Below are positions 56,548 to 64,000 of a stretch of DNA of 64,000 nt, piece after piece. The translations under genes were made by a program, and so were the position numbers. This DNA comes from Winogradskyella sp. Lineage in GTDB: Bacteria; Bacteroidota; Bacteroidia; Flavobacteriales; Flavobacteriaceae. Every line of letters begins with the position of its first letter. The stretch's first letter is position 1. Under the pieces are notes generated by a model. That model ran no database searches and was not told the DNA's origin. It worked only from the letters and a program-made list of their open reading frames with translations. The stretch lies in NCBI RefSeq assembly GCF_013042245.1, contig NZ_JABDQL010000025.1, forward strand, positions 1 through 64,000. Reading direction: 5' to 3'.

Positions 56548-57257
56548 GATAAGCGATGTAAATACATTTGTATCACATTTTCAATTCCCAGATACAAACT
56601 TTCAGAAATAAGTGCATGACCGATTGAAACTTCTAATAAACCTTCAATATTTTCTTTAAAAAATTTAATATTATCCAATGACAAATCATGTCCTGCATTA
56701 ATACCTAAACCTAATTTATTAGCTACTACAGCACAATCTGAATAAGGCTTTATAGCCTTAGTGTTCCCTAAACCGTATTCATGAGCAAAAGCTTCAGTAT
56801 ACAATTCAATACGGTCAGTCCCAGTTTCTTTAGCACCTTCTATTTGCTTCATATCTGGGTCTATAAAAATTGAAGTTCTTATATTATTTCGTTTAAATTC
56901 TGAAATCACTTCAACCAAAAAATCTTTATTTTTTAAAGTATCCCAACCTGCGTTAGACGTAATGGCATCAACACTATCCGGCACTAAAGTCACTTGTGTT
57001 GGCTTCGTTTCTAAAACTAAGTCTACAAACTTAGTTATTGGGTTGCCCTCTATATTATATTCGGCATGCACAATAGGCACTAAATCTCGTGCATCTTGAT
57101 AACGTATGTGGCGCTCATCTGGTCTTGGATGAATCGTTACACCTTGAGCACCAAAACGCTGCACATCTTTTGCAAATTGTACCACATTTGGCACATCACC
57201 GCCTCGGCTATTTCTTAGCGTTGCTATTTTATTAATATTAACACTGAGTTTTGTCAT
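56544..57257 (-). CDS. pdxJ: Pyridoxine 5'-phosphate synthase
   Basis: From the ATG at 57257 the product has 237 residues and starts in the family pattern TKLSVNINKIATLRNSRGG; the longer frame adds ten unrelated residues. Family motifs include VTIHPRPDERHI (about 39-50), TLVPD (about 89-93) and GINAGHDLSL (about 184-193). It condenses 3-amino-2-oxopropyl phosphate with deoxyxylulose 5-phosphate to form pyridoxine phosphate (vitamin B6). The gene is divergent from the CBS gene and coupled to the esterase gene. A TATTTTTG box lies at 57277-57284. Confidence 0.96.
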   Translation of the reverse strand: MTKLSVNINKIATLRNSRGGDVPNVVQFAKDVQRFGAQGVTIHPRPDERHIRYQDARDLVPIVHAEYNIEGNPITKFVDLVLETKPTQVTLVPDSVDAITSNAGWDTLKNKDFLVEVISEFKRNNIRTSIFIDPDMKQIEGAKETGTDRIELYTEAFAHEYGLGNTKAIKPYSDCAVVANKLGLGINAGHDLSLDNIKFFKENIEGLLEVSIGHALISESLYLGIENVIQMYLHRLS

Positions 57258-57347
57258 TTGTGTTTGGTTTTGAGGACAAAAATACAAAGTATAACGCCCT
57301 TTTTATGCTAATTTTTGATTAATTTGCAAGCCTTAGGAAAACGATTT

Positions 57348-58004
57348 ATGCAACTACAAGATTACATTATTAACGATATAAAACCACTTAGTATTAATGA
57401 TACTATTGGCAATTTGCAATTGCTTTTTAATCAGTTAACCTATTCGCATATTCCGATTGAAAAAGACGGCATTTACCTAGGCTGTATCCCTGAAACAGAT
57501 GCACATTGCTTTGAGTCTGAAAAGTTAATTTCTGATTGTAGTTATACTGCTGAAGGTTTTTTTGTAAGAAACTCTACAAACTGGCTAGATGTTTTAGAAG
57601 CATTTGCTCAAAACAATAGCAACATCATGCCTGTATTAAGTCTAGAAAACAAATATCTAGGCTACTATGAGCTTAATGATATCATTCATTTATTTAATGA
57701 AACACCTTTTTTTTCTGAACCAGGTAGCATCTTAATTGTTGAAAAAGGCATCCAAGACTATTCATTTAGCGAAATTAGTCAAATTGTAGAATCTAACGAT
57801 GCCAAGTTACTCGGTGCTTTTATTTCAAAAATTGAAAATGATTTAGCCCAAATCACACTAAAAATAGGACATACAAGTTTGAATGATGTTATTCAAACTT
57901 TCCGTCGTTACAGCTATAATATTATTGCTGGTCATGAAGATGACAGTTACTTAAAAAGCTTAAAAGACCGCTCAAAATATTTAGATAAGTACCTAAACAT
58001 ATAA
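57348..58004 (+). CDS. CBS domain protein
   Basis: From the ATG at 57348 the product has 218 residues; the longer frame starts at a TTG and adds nothing recognisable. Two CBS motifs cover about residues 1-120 (DYIINDIKPLSINDTIGNLQLLF and NIMPVLSLENKYLGYYELNDI are the typical cores), followed by an ACT-like tail (about 125-218). CBS pairs bind adenosyl nucleotides. It ends 2 bp before nadK, so the two are cotranscribed, and an NAD(P)- or nucleotide-linked regulatory role is possible but unproven. Confidence 0.85.
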   Translation: MQLQDYIINDIKPLSINDTIGNLQLLFNQLTYSHIPIEKDGIYLGCIPETDAHCFESEKLISDCSYTAEGFFVRNSTNWLDVLEAFAQNNSNIMPVLSLENKYLGYYELNDIIHLFNETPFFSEPGSILIVEKGIQDYSFSEISQIVESNDAKLLGAFISKIENDLAQITLKIGHTSLNDVIQTFRRYSYNIIAGHEDDSYLKSLKDRSKYLDKYLNI

Positions 58005-58006
58005 TT

Positions 58007-58885
58007 ATGAAGGTTGCTATTTACGGTCAAAACTACACTAACGAGAACAACCAAAAGGCTTTTGAAGTTCTTCTTGAAAACCTTAAAGGTTATAAAACTG
58101 AAATTTTTATTGAATCTCAATTCTTAAAACTTCAAAAAGAGATTTTTCATAATGACTGGCCTTTTGGAATATTTACAGAGCTTGATAATTCATACGATTT
58201 ATTAATAAGTATCGGTGGTGATGGTACTATTTTAAGAGCGATTACTTATGTTAGAAATTTAGATATCCCTATTGTTGGTATTAATACTGGTAGACTGGGT
58301 TTTTTAGCAACAGTACAAACCAATGAGATTGAAGATGCATTAGTAGATATTTTTGAAAATAAATATAAAATATCTGAACGCTCTTTACTTTCTGTTGAAG
58401 TTACTCCTGAAAACCATTTAGTAACAGAAACCAATTTTGCACTAAATGAGATAACTATTAGCCGAAAGAATACCACATCCATGATTACTGTAGAAACCCA
58501 TCTCGATGATGAATACCTCACATCTTATTGGGCTGACGGACTTATCTTATCTACGCCAACAGGTTCTACAGGCTATTCTTTAAGTTGTGGTGGCCCTGTA
58601 ATTTCTCCAAGCACCGAAAGTTTTGTTCTAACTCCAATTGCACCTCATAATCTAAATGCAAGACCATTGGTTATACCTGATCAAACTGATGTTAAACTTA
58701 GAGTAAGCGGTAGAGAAAATCAATTTTTATTATCGTTAGACTCCAGAATAATTACACTTCCAAATACTGCTACAGTAAAAATCAAGAAAGCAGCATTTCA
58801 TATTAATATGGTTGAACTTTTAGATGAAAGCTTTATTGATACTTTGAGAAAAAAAATGCTTTGGGGTGAAGATCGCAGGAATTAG
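58007..58885 (+). CDS. nadK: NAD kinase
   Basis: The 292-residue enzyme phosphorylates NAD to NADP. Key motifs are ISIGGDGTILRA (about 67-78, with the GGDGT loop), GINTGRLGFLA, and the C-terminal TPTGSTGYSLSCGGPV (about 184-199). Length and motif order are normal for the family. It is transcribed with the upstream CBS gene (2-bp gap) and is followed by 98 bp that contain the promoter of the envelope operon. Confidence 0.96.
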   Translation: MKVAIYGQNYTNENNQKAFEVLLENLKGYKTEIFIESQFLKLQKEIFHNDWPFGIFTELDNSYDLLISIGGDGTILRAITYVRNLDIPIVGINTGRLGFLATVQTNEIEDALVDIFENKYKISERSLLSVEVTPENHLVTETNFALNEITISRKNTTSMITVETHLDDEYLTSYWADGLILSTPTGSTGYSLSCGGPVISPSTESFVLTPIAPHNLNARPLVIPDQTDVKLRVSGRENQFLLSLDSRIITLPNTATVKIKKAAFHINMVELLDESFIDTLRKKMLWGEDRRN

Positions 58886-58918
58886 ACAATAAATATCTAT
58901 AAATACTGTTTTCTATAC

Positions 58919-58939
58919 GACAATTTATATCAAATTGTC
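58919..58939. promoter_or_regulatory. Inverted repeat overlapping the envelope-operon promoter
   Basis: GACAATTT (58919-58926) and AAATTGTC (58932-58939) form a perfect 8-bp inverted repeat with a 5-nt spacer. The right arm contains the TTG of the putative -33 element at 58935-58937. It looks like a dimeric operator; as a terminator of nadK it lacks a T-run. Confidence 0.45.
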
Positions 58940-58966
58940 ATAGACTAATCTTAATTGTTATATTTG
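58935..58966 (+). promoter_or_regulatory. Promoter of the DUF6089-uppS-bamA operon
   Basis: TTG (58935-58937) is followed after 21 nt by TATATTTG (58959-58966), an exact TAnnTTTG match, 17 bp before the ATG at 58984. The leader would be about 11 nt or less. Confidence 0.55.
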
Positions 58967-58983
58967 CAAACTTTCAAAAATTT

Positions 58984-59673
58984 ATGAAGTATCTACTGCT
59001 AGTTTTATTAAGTATACTGGGAAGCCAAACTACTAATGCACAAATCTATGAATTTGGAATATTTGCTGGCGGTAGTAATTTTATAGGAGATGTAGGCGCT
59101 ACTAATTATATTTCTCCAAATCAGGTTGCACTTGGCGCTATTGTTAAGTGGAATAGAAGTCCAAGACATGCCTTTAGAGCTTCTGTTATTTTTTCAGAAT
59201 TAAAAGGAATTGACAGTAAATCTGATGACCCTAGACGCATTCAGAGAGGTTATGAGTTTTCAAATGGTATTTTAGAGTTTTCTGCTGGTTTAGAGTTCAC
59301 TTTTTTTGATTGGGATTTACACGATGCATCTTCAAAAGGCACACCGTATTTATATACTGGAATTACTACAGCAGGTCATGATAATTTTTATTTTGATAAT
59401 AACGGAACTCTAACTTCTGAAAATACAACAAGCTGGGCATGGGGTATTCCTATGGTTTTAGGGTACAAAGTCCTACTCAACCCGTACATTATAATAGCCG
59501 CAGAAGTTGGCGCCAGATATACATTTACTGACGAGATTGATGGTAGTATCCCAGACGCTGATTTTAGAGAACAATTTAGTTTTGGTAACATCAATAACAA
59601 CGACTGGTATATGTTCACTGGAATAACACTAACTTACACCTTTGGGCAAAAACCCTGTTATTGCGATTTCTAA
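58984..59673 (+). CDS. DUF6089-type outer-membrane beta-barrel protein
   Basis: The 229-residue protein has a Sec signal (about 1-20, SQTTNAQ) and then alternating beta strands typical of a small outer-membrane barrel, starting YEFGIFAGGSNFIGDVG and ending WYMFTGITLTYTFGQKPCYCDF. The unusual ending has two cysteines. It matches the family annotated DUF6089 that stands before uppS-bamA in flavobacteria. The function is unknown; a role in outer-membrane assembly is suggested only by the operon. Confidence 0.85.
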   Translation: MKYLLLVLLSILGSQTTNAQIYEFGIFAGGSNFIGDVGATNYISPNQVALGAIVKWNRSPRHAFRASVIFSELKGIDSKSDDPRRIQRGYEFSNGILEFSAGLEFTFFDWDLHDASSKGTPYLYTGITTAGHDNFYFDNNGTLTSENTTSWAWGIPMVLGYKVLLNPYIIIAAEVGARYTFTDEIDGSIPDADFREQFSFGNINNNDWYMFTGITLTYTFGQKPCYCDF

Positions 59674-59674
59674 A

Positions 59675-60415
59675 ATGAATTTAAAAGACCAACTAGACAC
59701 TTCTAAATTACCAAATCATATAGCTATTATCATGGATGGTAATGGTCGTTGGGCTAAACAAAAAGGATTAGTAAGAGTACTTGGTCATGAAAGAGGAACA
59801 AAAGCTGTACGAAAGACTATTGAGGCATGTGCTGAAATTGGTATACAACATTTAACACTTTACGCTTTTTCTACTGAAAACTGGAATAGACCAAAATTAG
59901 AAGTGCAAACTCTAATGAAACTTTTGGTTAAATCTTTAAAAAAAGAGATAAAAACACTTCAAGACAACAAAATTAAACTAACAGCCATTGGAAGCTTAAA
60001 AGATTTGCCAAAAAAGGCTTTTGACGAATTAGAATTTGTTAAAGAAAAAACCAAAAATAATGAACATATGACATTAACTTTAGCCTTAAGCTACGGTTCT
60101 CGCGAAGAACTTGTTAATGTTGTTAAAGAATTATTATTTAAAGTTAAAAATAATATAATTTCTGCTGAAAGTATTGACGAATCAATTATAAATAAGCATC
60201 TTTACACGCAAAATTTACCAGACGTAGATTTGCTAATTCGCACTAGTGGAGAACAACGAATTAGCAATTTTTTATTATGGCAAATTGCATACGCAGAATT
60301 ATATTTTACAGATGTCCTTTGGCCAGATTTTAGTAAAAAACATCTAATTGAAGCTATTAAAGATTATCAAAATAGAGAACGACGATTTGGAAAAACAAGC
60401 GAACAGCTTACATAA
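59675..60415 (+). CDS. uppS: Isoprenyl transferase (undecaprenyl diphosphate synthase)
   Basis: From the ATG at 59675, one base after the DUF6089 stop, the product has 246 residues; the longer frame would begin at a TTG inside that gene. The cis-prenyltransferase signature HIAIIMDGNGRWAKQKG (about 15-31) holds the catalytic Asp21. YAFSTENWNRP (about 69-79) and the C-terminal DLLIRTSGEQRISNFLLWQ (about 193-211) bind the substrate diphosphate. It makes the C55 lipid carrier for peptidoglycan and other envelope polymers. Its 3' end overlaps the bamA start. Confidence 0.97.
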   Translation: MNLKDQLDTSKLPNHIAIIMDGNGRWAKQKGLVRVLGHERGTKAVRKTIEACAEIGIQHLTLYAFSTENWNRPKLEVQTLMKLLVKSLKKEIKTLQDNKIKLTAIGSLKDLPKKAFDELEFVKEKTKNNEHMTLTLALSYGSREELVNVVKELLFKVKNNIISAESIDESIINKHLYTQNLPDVDLLIRTSGEQRISNFLLWQIAYAELYFTDVLWPDFSKKHLIEAIKDYQNRERRFGKTSEQLT

Positions 60416-62960
60416 AAGCATAATACTACCAGCATTGCAAAAATTCTACACTTTAGTATTTCTTCTAGCAGTACTTATTCCTTTTAATTCTTTTGGACAA
60501 GCCGCTAAGACTTATACCATAAATGAAATAACAGTAACAGGAAATACGGCATTTAATGCAAATACAATTATAACTTTTTCAAGACTTAAAAAAGGGCAAG
60601 AAGTTTCTATTGGAGGTGAAAAAATTGGAGAAGCCGTAAAAAAACTCTGGAAATCTAATTTATTTAGTGCCATTGATATTTATTTCACGAATATAACTCC
60701 TGAAAATACTGTTGACATAGAAATCAATTTATCGGATTTACCTGAGCTAAACAAAGTAAAAATTGAAGGTGTAAAAAAAGGCAAAAAAGATGAAATTTTA
60801 GACGAAAATAATCTAAAACAAAAAGTAAAAGTTACAGAAAATCTTGTTACAACAACAAAAAACTACCTCACCAATAAATATAAGAAAAAAGGGTTTCTTA
60901 ATACCAGAGTAAACGTCACAACTTCGGAAGTTACAAATGATTCTATTGAAAAGAAGCGCGTCAATATGTTTATTAACATTGACAAAGGTAACAAGGTAAA
61001 AATCAAATCCATTTCATTTAACGGTAACGAAAAGCTTTCAGATAAAAAGCTTAGAAAGGCTCTGAAGAACACTAAACAAAAGAGTCTTAGTCCGCTTCGT
61101 ATTTTAAAACGTTCAAAATACGTAGAAGATGATTATAAAGAAGATTTAGTAAGCCTTGTGGACAAATACAAAGAAAATGGTTACCGTGACGCTCGTGTCA
61201 TTAAAGATTCTATTATATATAATGACGACAAAACCATAAGCCTTGTTATAGACGTTGAAGAAGGTGAAAAATATACCTTCGGAAAAATAGATTTCGTAGG
61301 TAATACTGTATACAGTGACCAATTTTTATCTCAAATATTACGTATCGAAGAAGGTGACACCTACAATGGTGTAGAATTAAAGAAACGTATCGCCAACGAA
61401 GAAAAGCCAGATGGTATAGATATCACTAACATATATCAAAACACGGGCTACATGTTCTCCAGAATTGATCCTGTAGAAGTTAGTGCCGATGGTAATGTTA
61501 TTGACTTAGAAATTAGAGTTATAGAAGGTAAACCTGCTTATTTTAATAGTGTAACCGTAAAAGGTAATGATGTTACAAATGACCACGTTATTTACAGAGA
61601 AATACGAACTAGACCAGGCGAATTATATAGCAGAGCAGATATTATAAGAACTATCAGAGAACTTGGTCAACTTGGATTCTTCAATGCACAGGCTATAGTC
61701 CCAGATATTAAAAATCCTAATCCAGTTGATGGTACATTAGATATAGAATATACTGTTGAAGAACAAGGCTCTAGCCAAATAGAACTACAAGGTGGTTACG
61801 GTGGTGGTGGTTTTATTGGTACACTAGGATTGTCATTCAATAACTTCTCATTACGAAATATTTTTAATGGTGAAGCCTACAAACCTGTACCAAGAGGAGA
61901 CGGACAGAGTTTAGCACTAAGGCTACAGGCAAGTCAGTTTTTTCAAACCTATAGCTTCTCATTTAGCGAACCTTGGTTGGGTGGTAAAAAACCTTTTCAA
62001 TTATCGTCCTCCATATCTTACTCTAAACAATTTCAGTTTAATCCTGGGTCTAGAAGAGCAGACCGAAGCCAAAGTTTTAATATATTGGGTATAACAGTTG
62101 GTGTTTCCACACGTTTAAAAGAACCAGATAATTATTTCTTATTGTCTCATGCTTTGAGTTTTCAGAATTATGATCTTAACAACTTCATATCAGGACTCTT
62201 TCAGTTTCAAAATGGGTCATCTAATAATTTAGCATACACTATAGGACTAACAAGAAACAGCACTTATAACGATCCTATTTATCCTACGGGTGGTTCTAAT
62301 TTTTCTGTTTCTGCTAAGTTATCATTGCCTTACTCATTATTTAACGGAGTAGATTATGGTACGCTTAGAGAAGAAAGAGAAGACCCAAACACATCAGCTG
62401 AAAGAATTGCTGAAATTGACCAAGAGCGTTTTAAATGGCTAGAATTTTATAAAGTTAAATTTAAAGCAGACTGGTATACTGAGGTTGCAAAAAAATTAGT
62501 ATTAAGGCCAAGTATAGAATTTGGTTTCTTAGGAGCATATAATAATGATAGAGGTGTAATTCCTTTTGAGCGCTTCTTCCTTGGAGGTGATGGTTTAGGA
62601 AACTTTGCCTTAGATGGAAGAGAAATTATACAATTAAGAGGTTATCCAAACCAATCTTTATCTTCACAAGATGGAGGATCTATATACAATAAATTTTCTT
62701 TAGAACTGCGCTATCCTGTAACTATAGAAGGTGCAACTAAAATCTTTGGTCTGGGCTTTGTCGAAGGTGGTGCTTCTGTCAATAGTTTTAGAGATTTTAA
62801 TCCATTTAACTTGCAACGTTCAGCAGGCTTAGGTGTTAGGATTTTTATGCCAGCCTTTGGTTTATTAGGTATAGATTTTGGTCACGGTTTTGACCCATTA
62901 CCAGGACAATCACAAAAGAATGGTTGGGAAACACACTTTATTATTGGACAACAATTTTAA
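60387..62960 (+). CDS. bamA: Outer membrane protein assembly factor BamA
   Basis: This is an Omp85 protein: a hydrophobic signal (FYTLVFLLAVLIPFNSFGQA), five POTRA domains (roughly residues 40-430, for example INEITVTGNTAFNANTI and KVKIKSISFNGNEKLSDKKL) and a 16-strand barrel (about 460-857). The barrel insertion motif region ends with the aromatic IIGQQF typical of outer-membrane proteins. The start is uncertain: no in-frame ATG precedes the signal peptide, so a TTG at 60348, 60387 or 60435 must serve; 60387 is used here. The first two lie within uppS. It inserts barrel proteins such as SusC into the outer membrane. Confidence 0.93.
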   Translation: MEKQANSLHKSIILPALQKFYTLVFLLAVLIPFNSFGQAAKTYTINEITVTGNTAFNANTIITFSRLKKGQEVSIGGEKIGEAVKKLWKSNLFSAIDIYFTNITPENTVDIEINLSDLPELNKVKIEGVKKGKKDEILDENNLKQKVKVTENLVTTTKNYLTNKYKKKGFLNTRVNVTTSEVTNDSIEKKRVNMFINIDKGNKVKIKSISFNGNEKLSDKKLRKALKNTKQKSLSPLRILKRSKYVEDDYKEDLVSLVDKYKENGYRDARVIKDSIIYNDDKTISLVIDVEEGEKYTFGKIDFVGNTVYSDQFLSQILRIEEGDTYNGVELKKRIANEEKPDGIDITNIYQNTGYMFSRIDPVEVSADGNVIDLEIRVIEGKPAYFNSVTVKGNDVTNDHVIYREIRTRPGELYSRADIIRTIRELGQLGFFNAQAIVPDIKNPNPVDGTLDIEYTVEEQGSSQIELQGGYGGGGFIGTLGLSFNNFSLRNIFNGEAYKPVPRGDGQSLALRLQASQFFQTYSFSFSEPWLGGKKPFQLSSSISYSKQFQFNPGSRRADRSQSFNILGITVGVSTRLKEPDNYFLLSHALSFQNYDLNNFISGLFQFQNGSSNNLAYTIGLTRNSTYNDPIYPTGGSNFSVSAKLSLPYSLFNGVDYGTLREEREDPNTSAERIAEIDQERFKWLEFYKVKFKADWYTEVAKKLVLRPSIEFGFLGAYNNDRGVIPFERFFLGGDGLGNFALDGREIIQLRGYPNQSLSSQDGGSIYNKFSLELRYPVTIEGATKIFGLGFVEGGASVNSFRDFNPFNLQRSAGLGVRIFMPAFGLLGIDFGHGFDPLPGQSQKNGWETHFIIGQQF

Positions 62961-63103
62961 GTTTGGCACGGTATTTTCTATAGGCTAAATAACATTTCAT
63001 AGTGGTGTTAAAATTTTTAAGAATATATTTCGTTTATTTGAAGTGTTGCTTACCCTCTTAGAGAATAAAAGCGGCTAATTAAAATAAATAAAAACCATTA
63101 CTT

Positions 63104-64000
63104 ATGAAATATAGAGTTCTTTACATATTGGCAATTATTGGTCTAATAGGTTTTAGCACCTTTGCACAACGTGTTGCTGGTGCTAGAATTGGATACATTG
63201 ATACAGAATTTATTCTCCAAAATGTACCTGAATATCAGCAAGCAAATTCGCAATTAGAAGAAAAGCTTACAAAGTGGAAATCTGAAATCGAAAAACGTTT
63301 AGCTGATATTGAAACCAAAAAGAAATCTTTAGAAAACGAAAAAGTGCTTTTAACTAAAGAACTTTACGAAGAACGATTAGAGGATATTTCTTTTGAAGAA
63401 GCCGAAGTTTTAGATTATCAGCAAAAGCGTTTTGGTCCAGGTGGAGATATGGTGATACAACAAACTCAATTAATACAACCTATACAAGATCAGATTTTTG
63501 CAGCCGTCAATGAAATTGCTGAAAACAAAAAATATGATTTTGTGTTTGATAAAAATGCTGATTTTTTGATGTTGTATTCTGCAGAACGTTTTGATATTAG
63601 TGAACAAGTTTTGCGAATAATAACTAGGACATCTGCCAGAGAGCAAGCAAAAACTAAAAAGGAGAAAAGAAAACTTGAAAAAGAAGAAGTTGTACCTGAA
63701 GTCAATAGTAATAGCACAAAAGATGAACGAGCAAAAGCTCTAGAAGAACGTAAAGCTCAGCGCGAAGCAGATTTAAAACAAAAACGTCTTGACCGAGAAA
63801 AAGCTTTAGAGGAGAGAATACAAAAAGTAAAAGAGGCTAGAGAAGCAAAAAAGAAAGAGGCTGAAGCCCGTCGTCAAAAGGTTTTAGACGCGAGAAATAA
63901 GAGTAAAACTCCTGATGAAGAAAATGAGGCAAAGAAAAAGGCAAGTGATTCTACTGCAAGCAGTACAGGTAGTGCTTTAAACGAAAAAGAGAAAACTGCT
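63104..64000 (+). CDS. OmpH/Skp family periplasmic chaperone, cut by window end
   Basis: The frame is open to the window end (299 codons seen). It starts with a Sec signal (about 1-20, GFSTFAQ) followed by the OmpH/Skp region ARIGYIDTEFILQNVPEYQQA (about 26-46), a long coiled coil (about 47-85) and the second half of the OmpH domain (about 120-165, KKYDFVFDKNADFLMLYS). From about residue 180 a highly charged Lys/Glu/Arg coiled-coil tail follows, much longer than in classic Skp (about 160 residues). It likely carries barrel proteins to BamA, whose gene stands 143 bp upstream. Confidence 0.9.
   Translation, partial: MKYRVLYILAIIGLIGFSTFAQRVAGARIGYIDTEFILQNVPEYQQANSQLEEKLTKWKSEIEKRLADIETKKKSLENEKVLLTKELYEERLEDISFEEAEVLDYQQKRFGPGGDMVIQQTQLIQPIQDQIFAAVNEIAENKKYDFVFDKNADFLMLYSAERFDISEQVLRIITRTSAREQAKTKKEKRKLEKEEVVPEVNSNSTKDERAKALEERKAQREADLKQKRLDREKALEERIQKVKEAREAKKKEAEARRQKVLDARNKSKTPDEENEAKKKASDSTASSTGSALNEKEKTA

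Overview
The window is AT-rich DNA from a member of the Bacteroidota, most likely a marine Flavobacteriaceae species. The signs are SusC/SusD pairs, a type IX secretion (por) sorting tail, lipoprotein signals ending in SC or GC, A-rich leaders instead of strong Shine-Dalgarno sites, a short RpoD of Bacteroidota type, and promoters of the TTG / TAnnTTTG class. No insertion sequence, phage or CRISPR array was seen. The genus cannot be fixed from this sequence alone.

Region 1 (about 0.1-37.3 kb, all minus strand) is a large polysaccharide utilisation locus that, from its enzyme set, targets beta-1,3-glucan with beta-1,6 branches (laminarin-like). In transcription order it holds: a membrane-anchored propeller/LuxR sensor-regulator; SusC; SusD; a PKD/CBM lipoprotein; a small unknown lipoprotein; then, after a terminator and a 0.3-kb gap, a glycosidase fused to an outer-membrane barrel, a glycan-binding lipoprotein, a GH16 laminarinase and a large PKD/multi-CBM lipoprotein. 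After another hairpin come a 1152-residue phosphorylase resembling GH149, a GH17 lipoprotein, a GH30 lipoprotein, a GPH/MFS sugar transporter and a GH17 without a signal peptide. An FG-GAP/VCBS lipoprotein and a type IX secreted CBM protein follow, and finally a thioredoxin/DUF255 lipoprotein with a LacI regulator. The inferred flow is surface capture and cutting (CBM proteins, GH16, fusion), SusCD import, periplasmic or membrane-bound trimming (GH17, GH30), inner-membrane uptake (GPH transporter), and cytoplasmic phosphorolysis or hydrolysis (phosphorylase, GH17).

Region 2 (37.5-64 kb) is ordinary core genome: tRNA-Leu and tRNA-Gly, mutS, a TrmH-type rRNA/tRNA methylase, a methyltransferase, a folK-deoxynucleoside kinase fusion, a queuosine-precursor transporter, an AsmA-like protein, rpoD, rpsU, a decayed LysE-type exporter, DUF2797, a GH3-type adenylating enzyme, clpX-clpP-tig, an esterase, pdxJ, a CBS protein, nadK, and an envelope operon (DUF6089, uppS, bamA, OmpH/Skp cut by the window end).

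The most unusual signal is a leader of about 76 nt that occurs twice, about 92 percent identical. One copy (27581-27656, minus) lies before the small PUL lipoprotein and the other (44291-44365, plus) before the AsmA-like gene. Both have the same orientation and exactly 11 nt to the start codon. It is a candidate undescribed cis-regulatory RNA or operator. Second is the glycosidase-porin fusion at 23043-26222.
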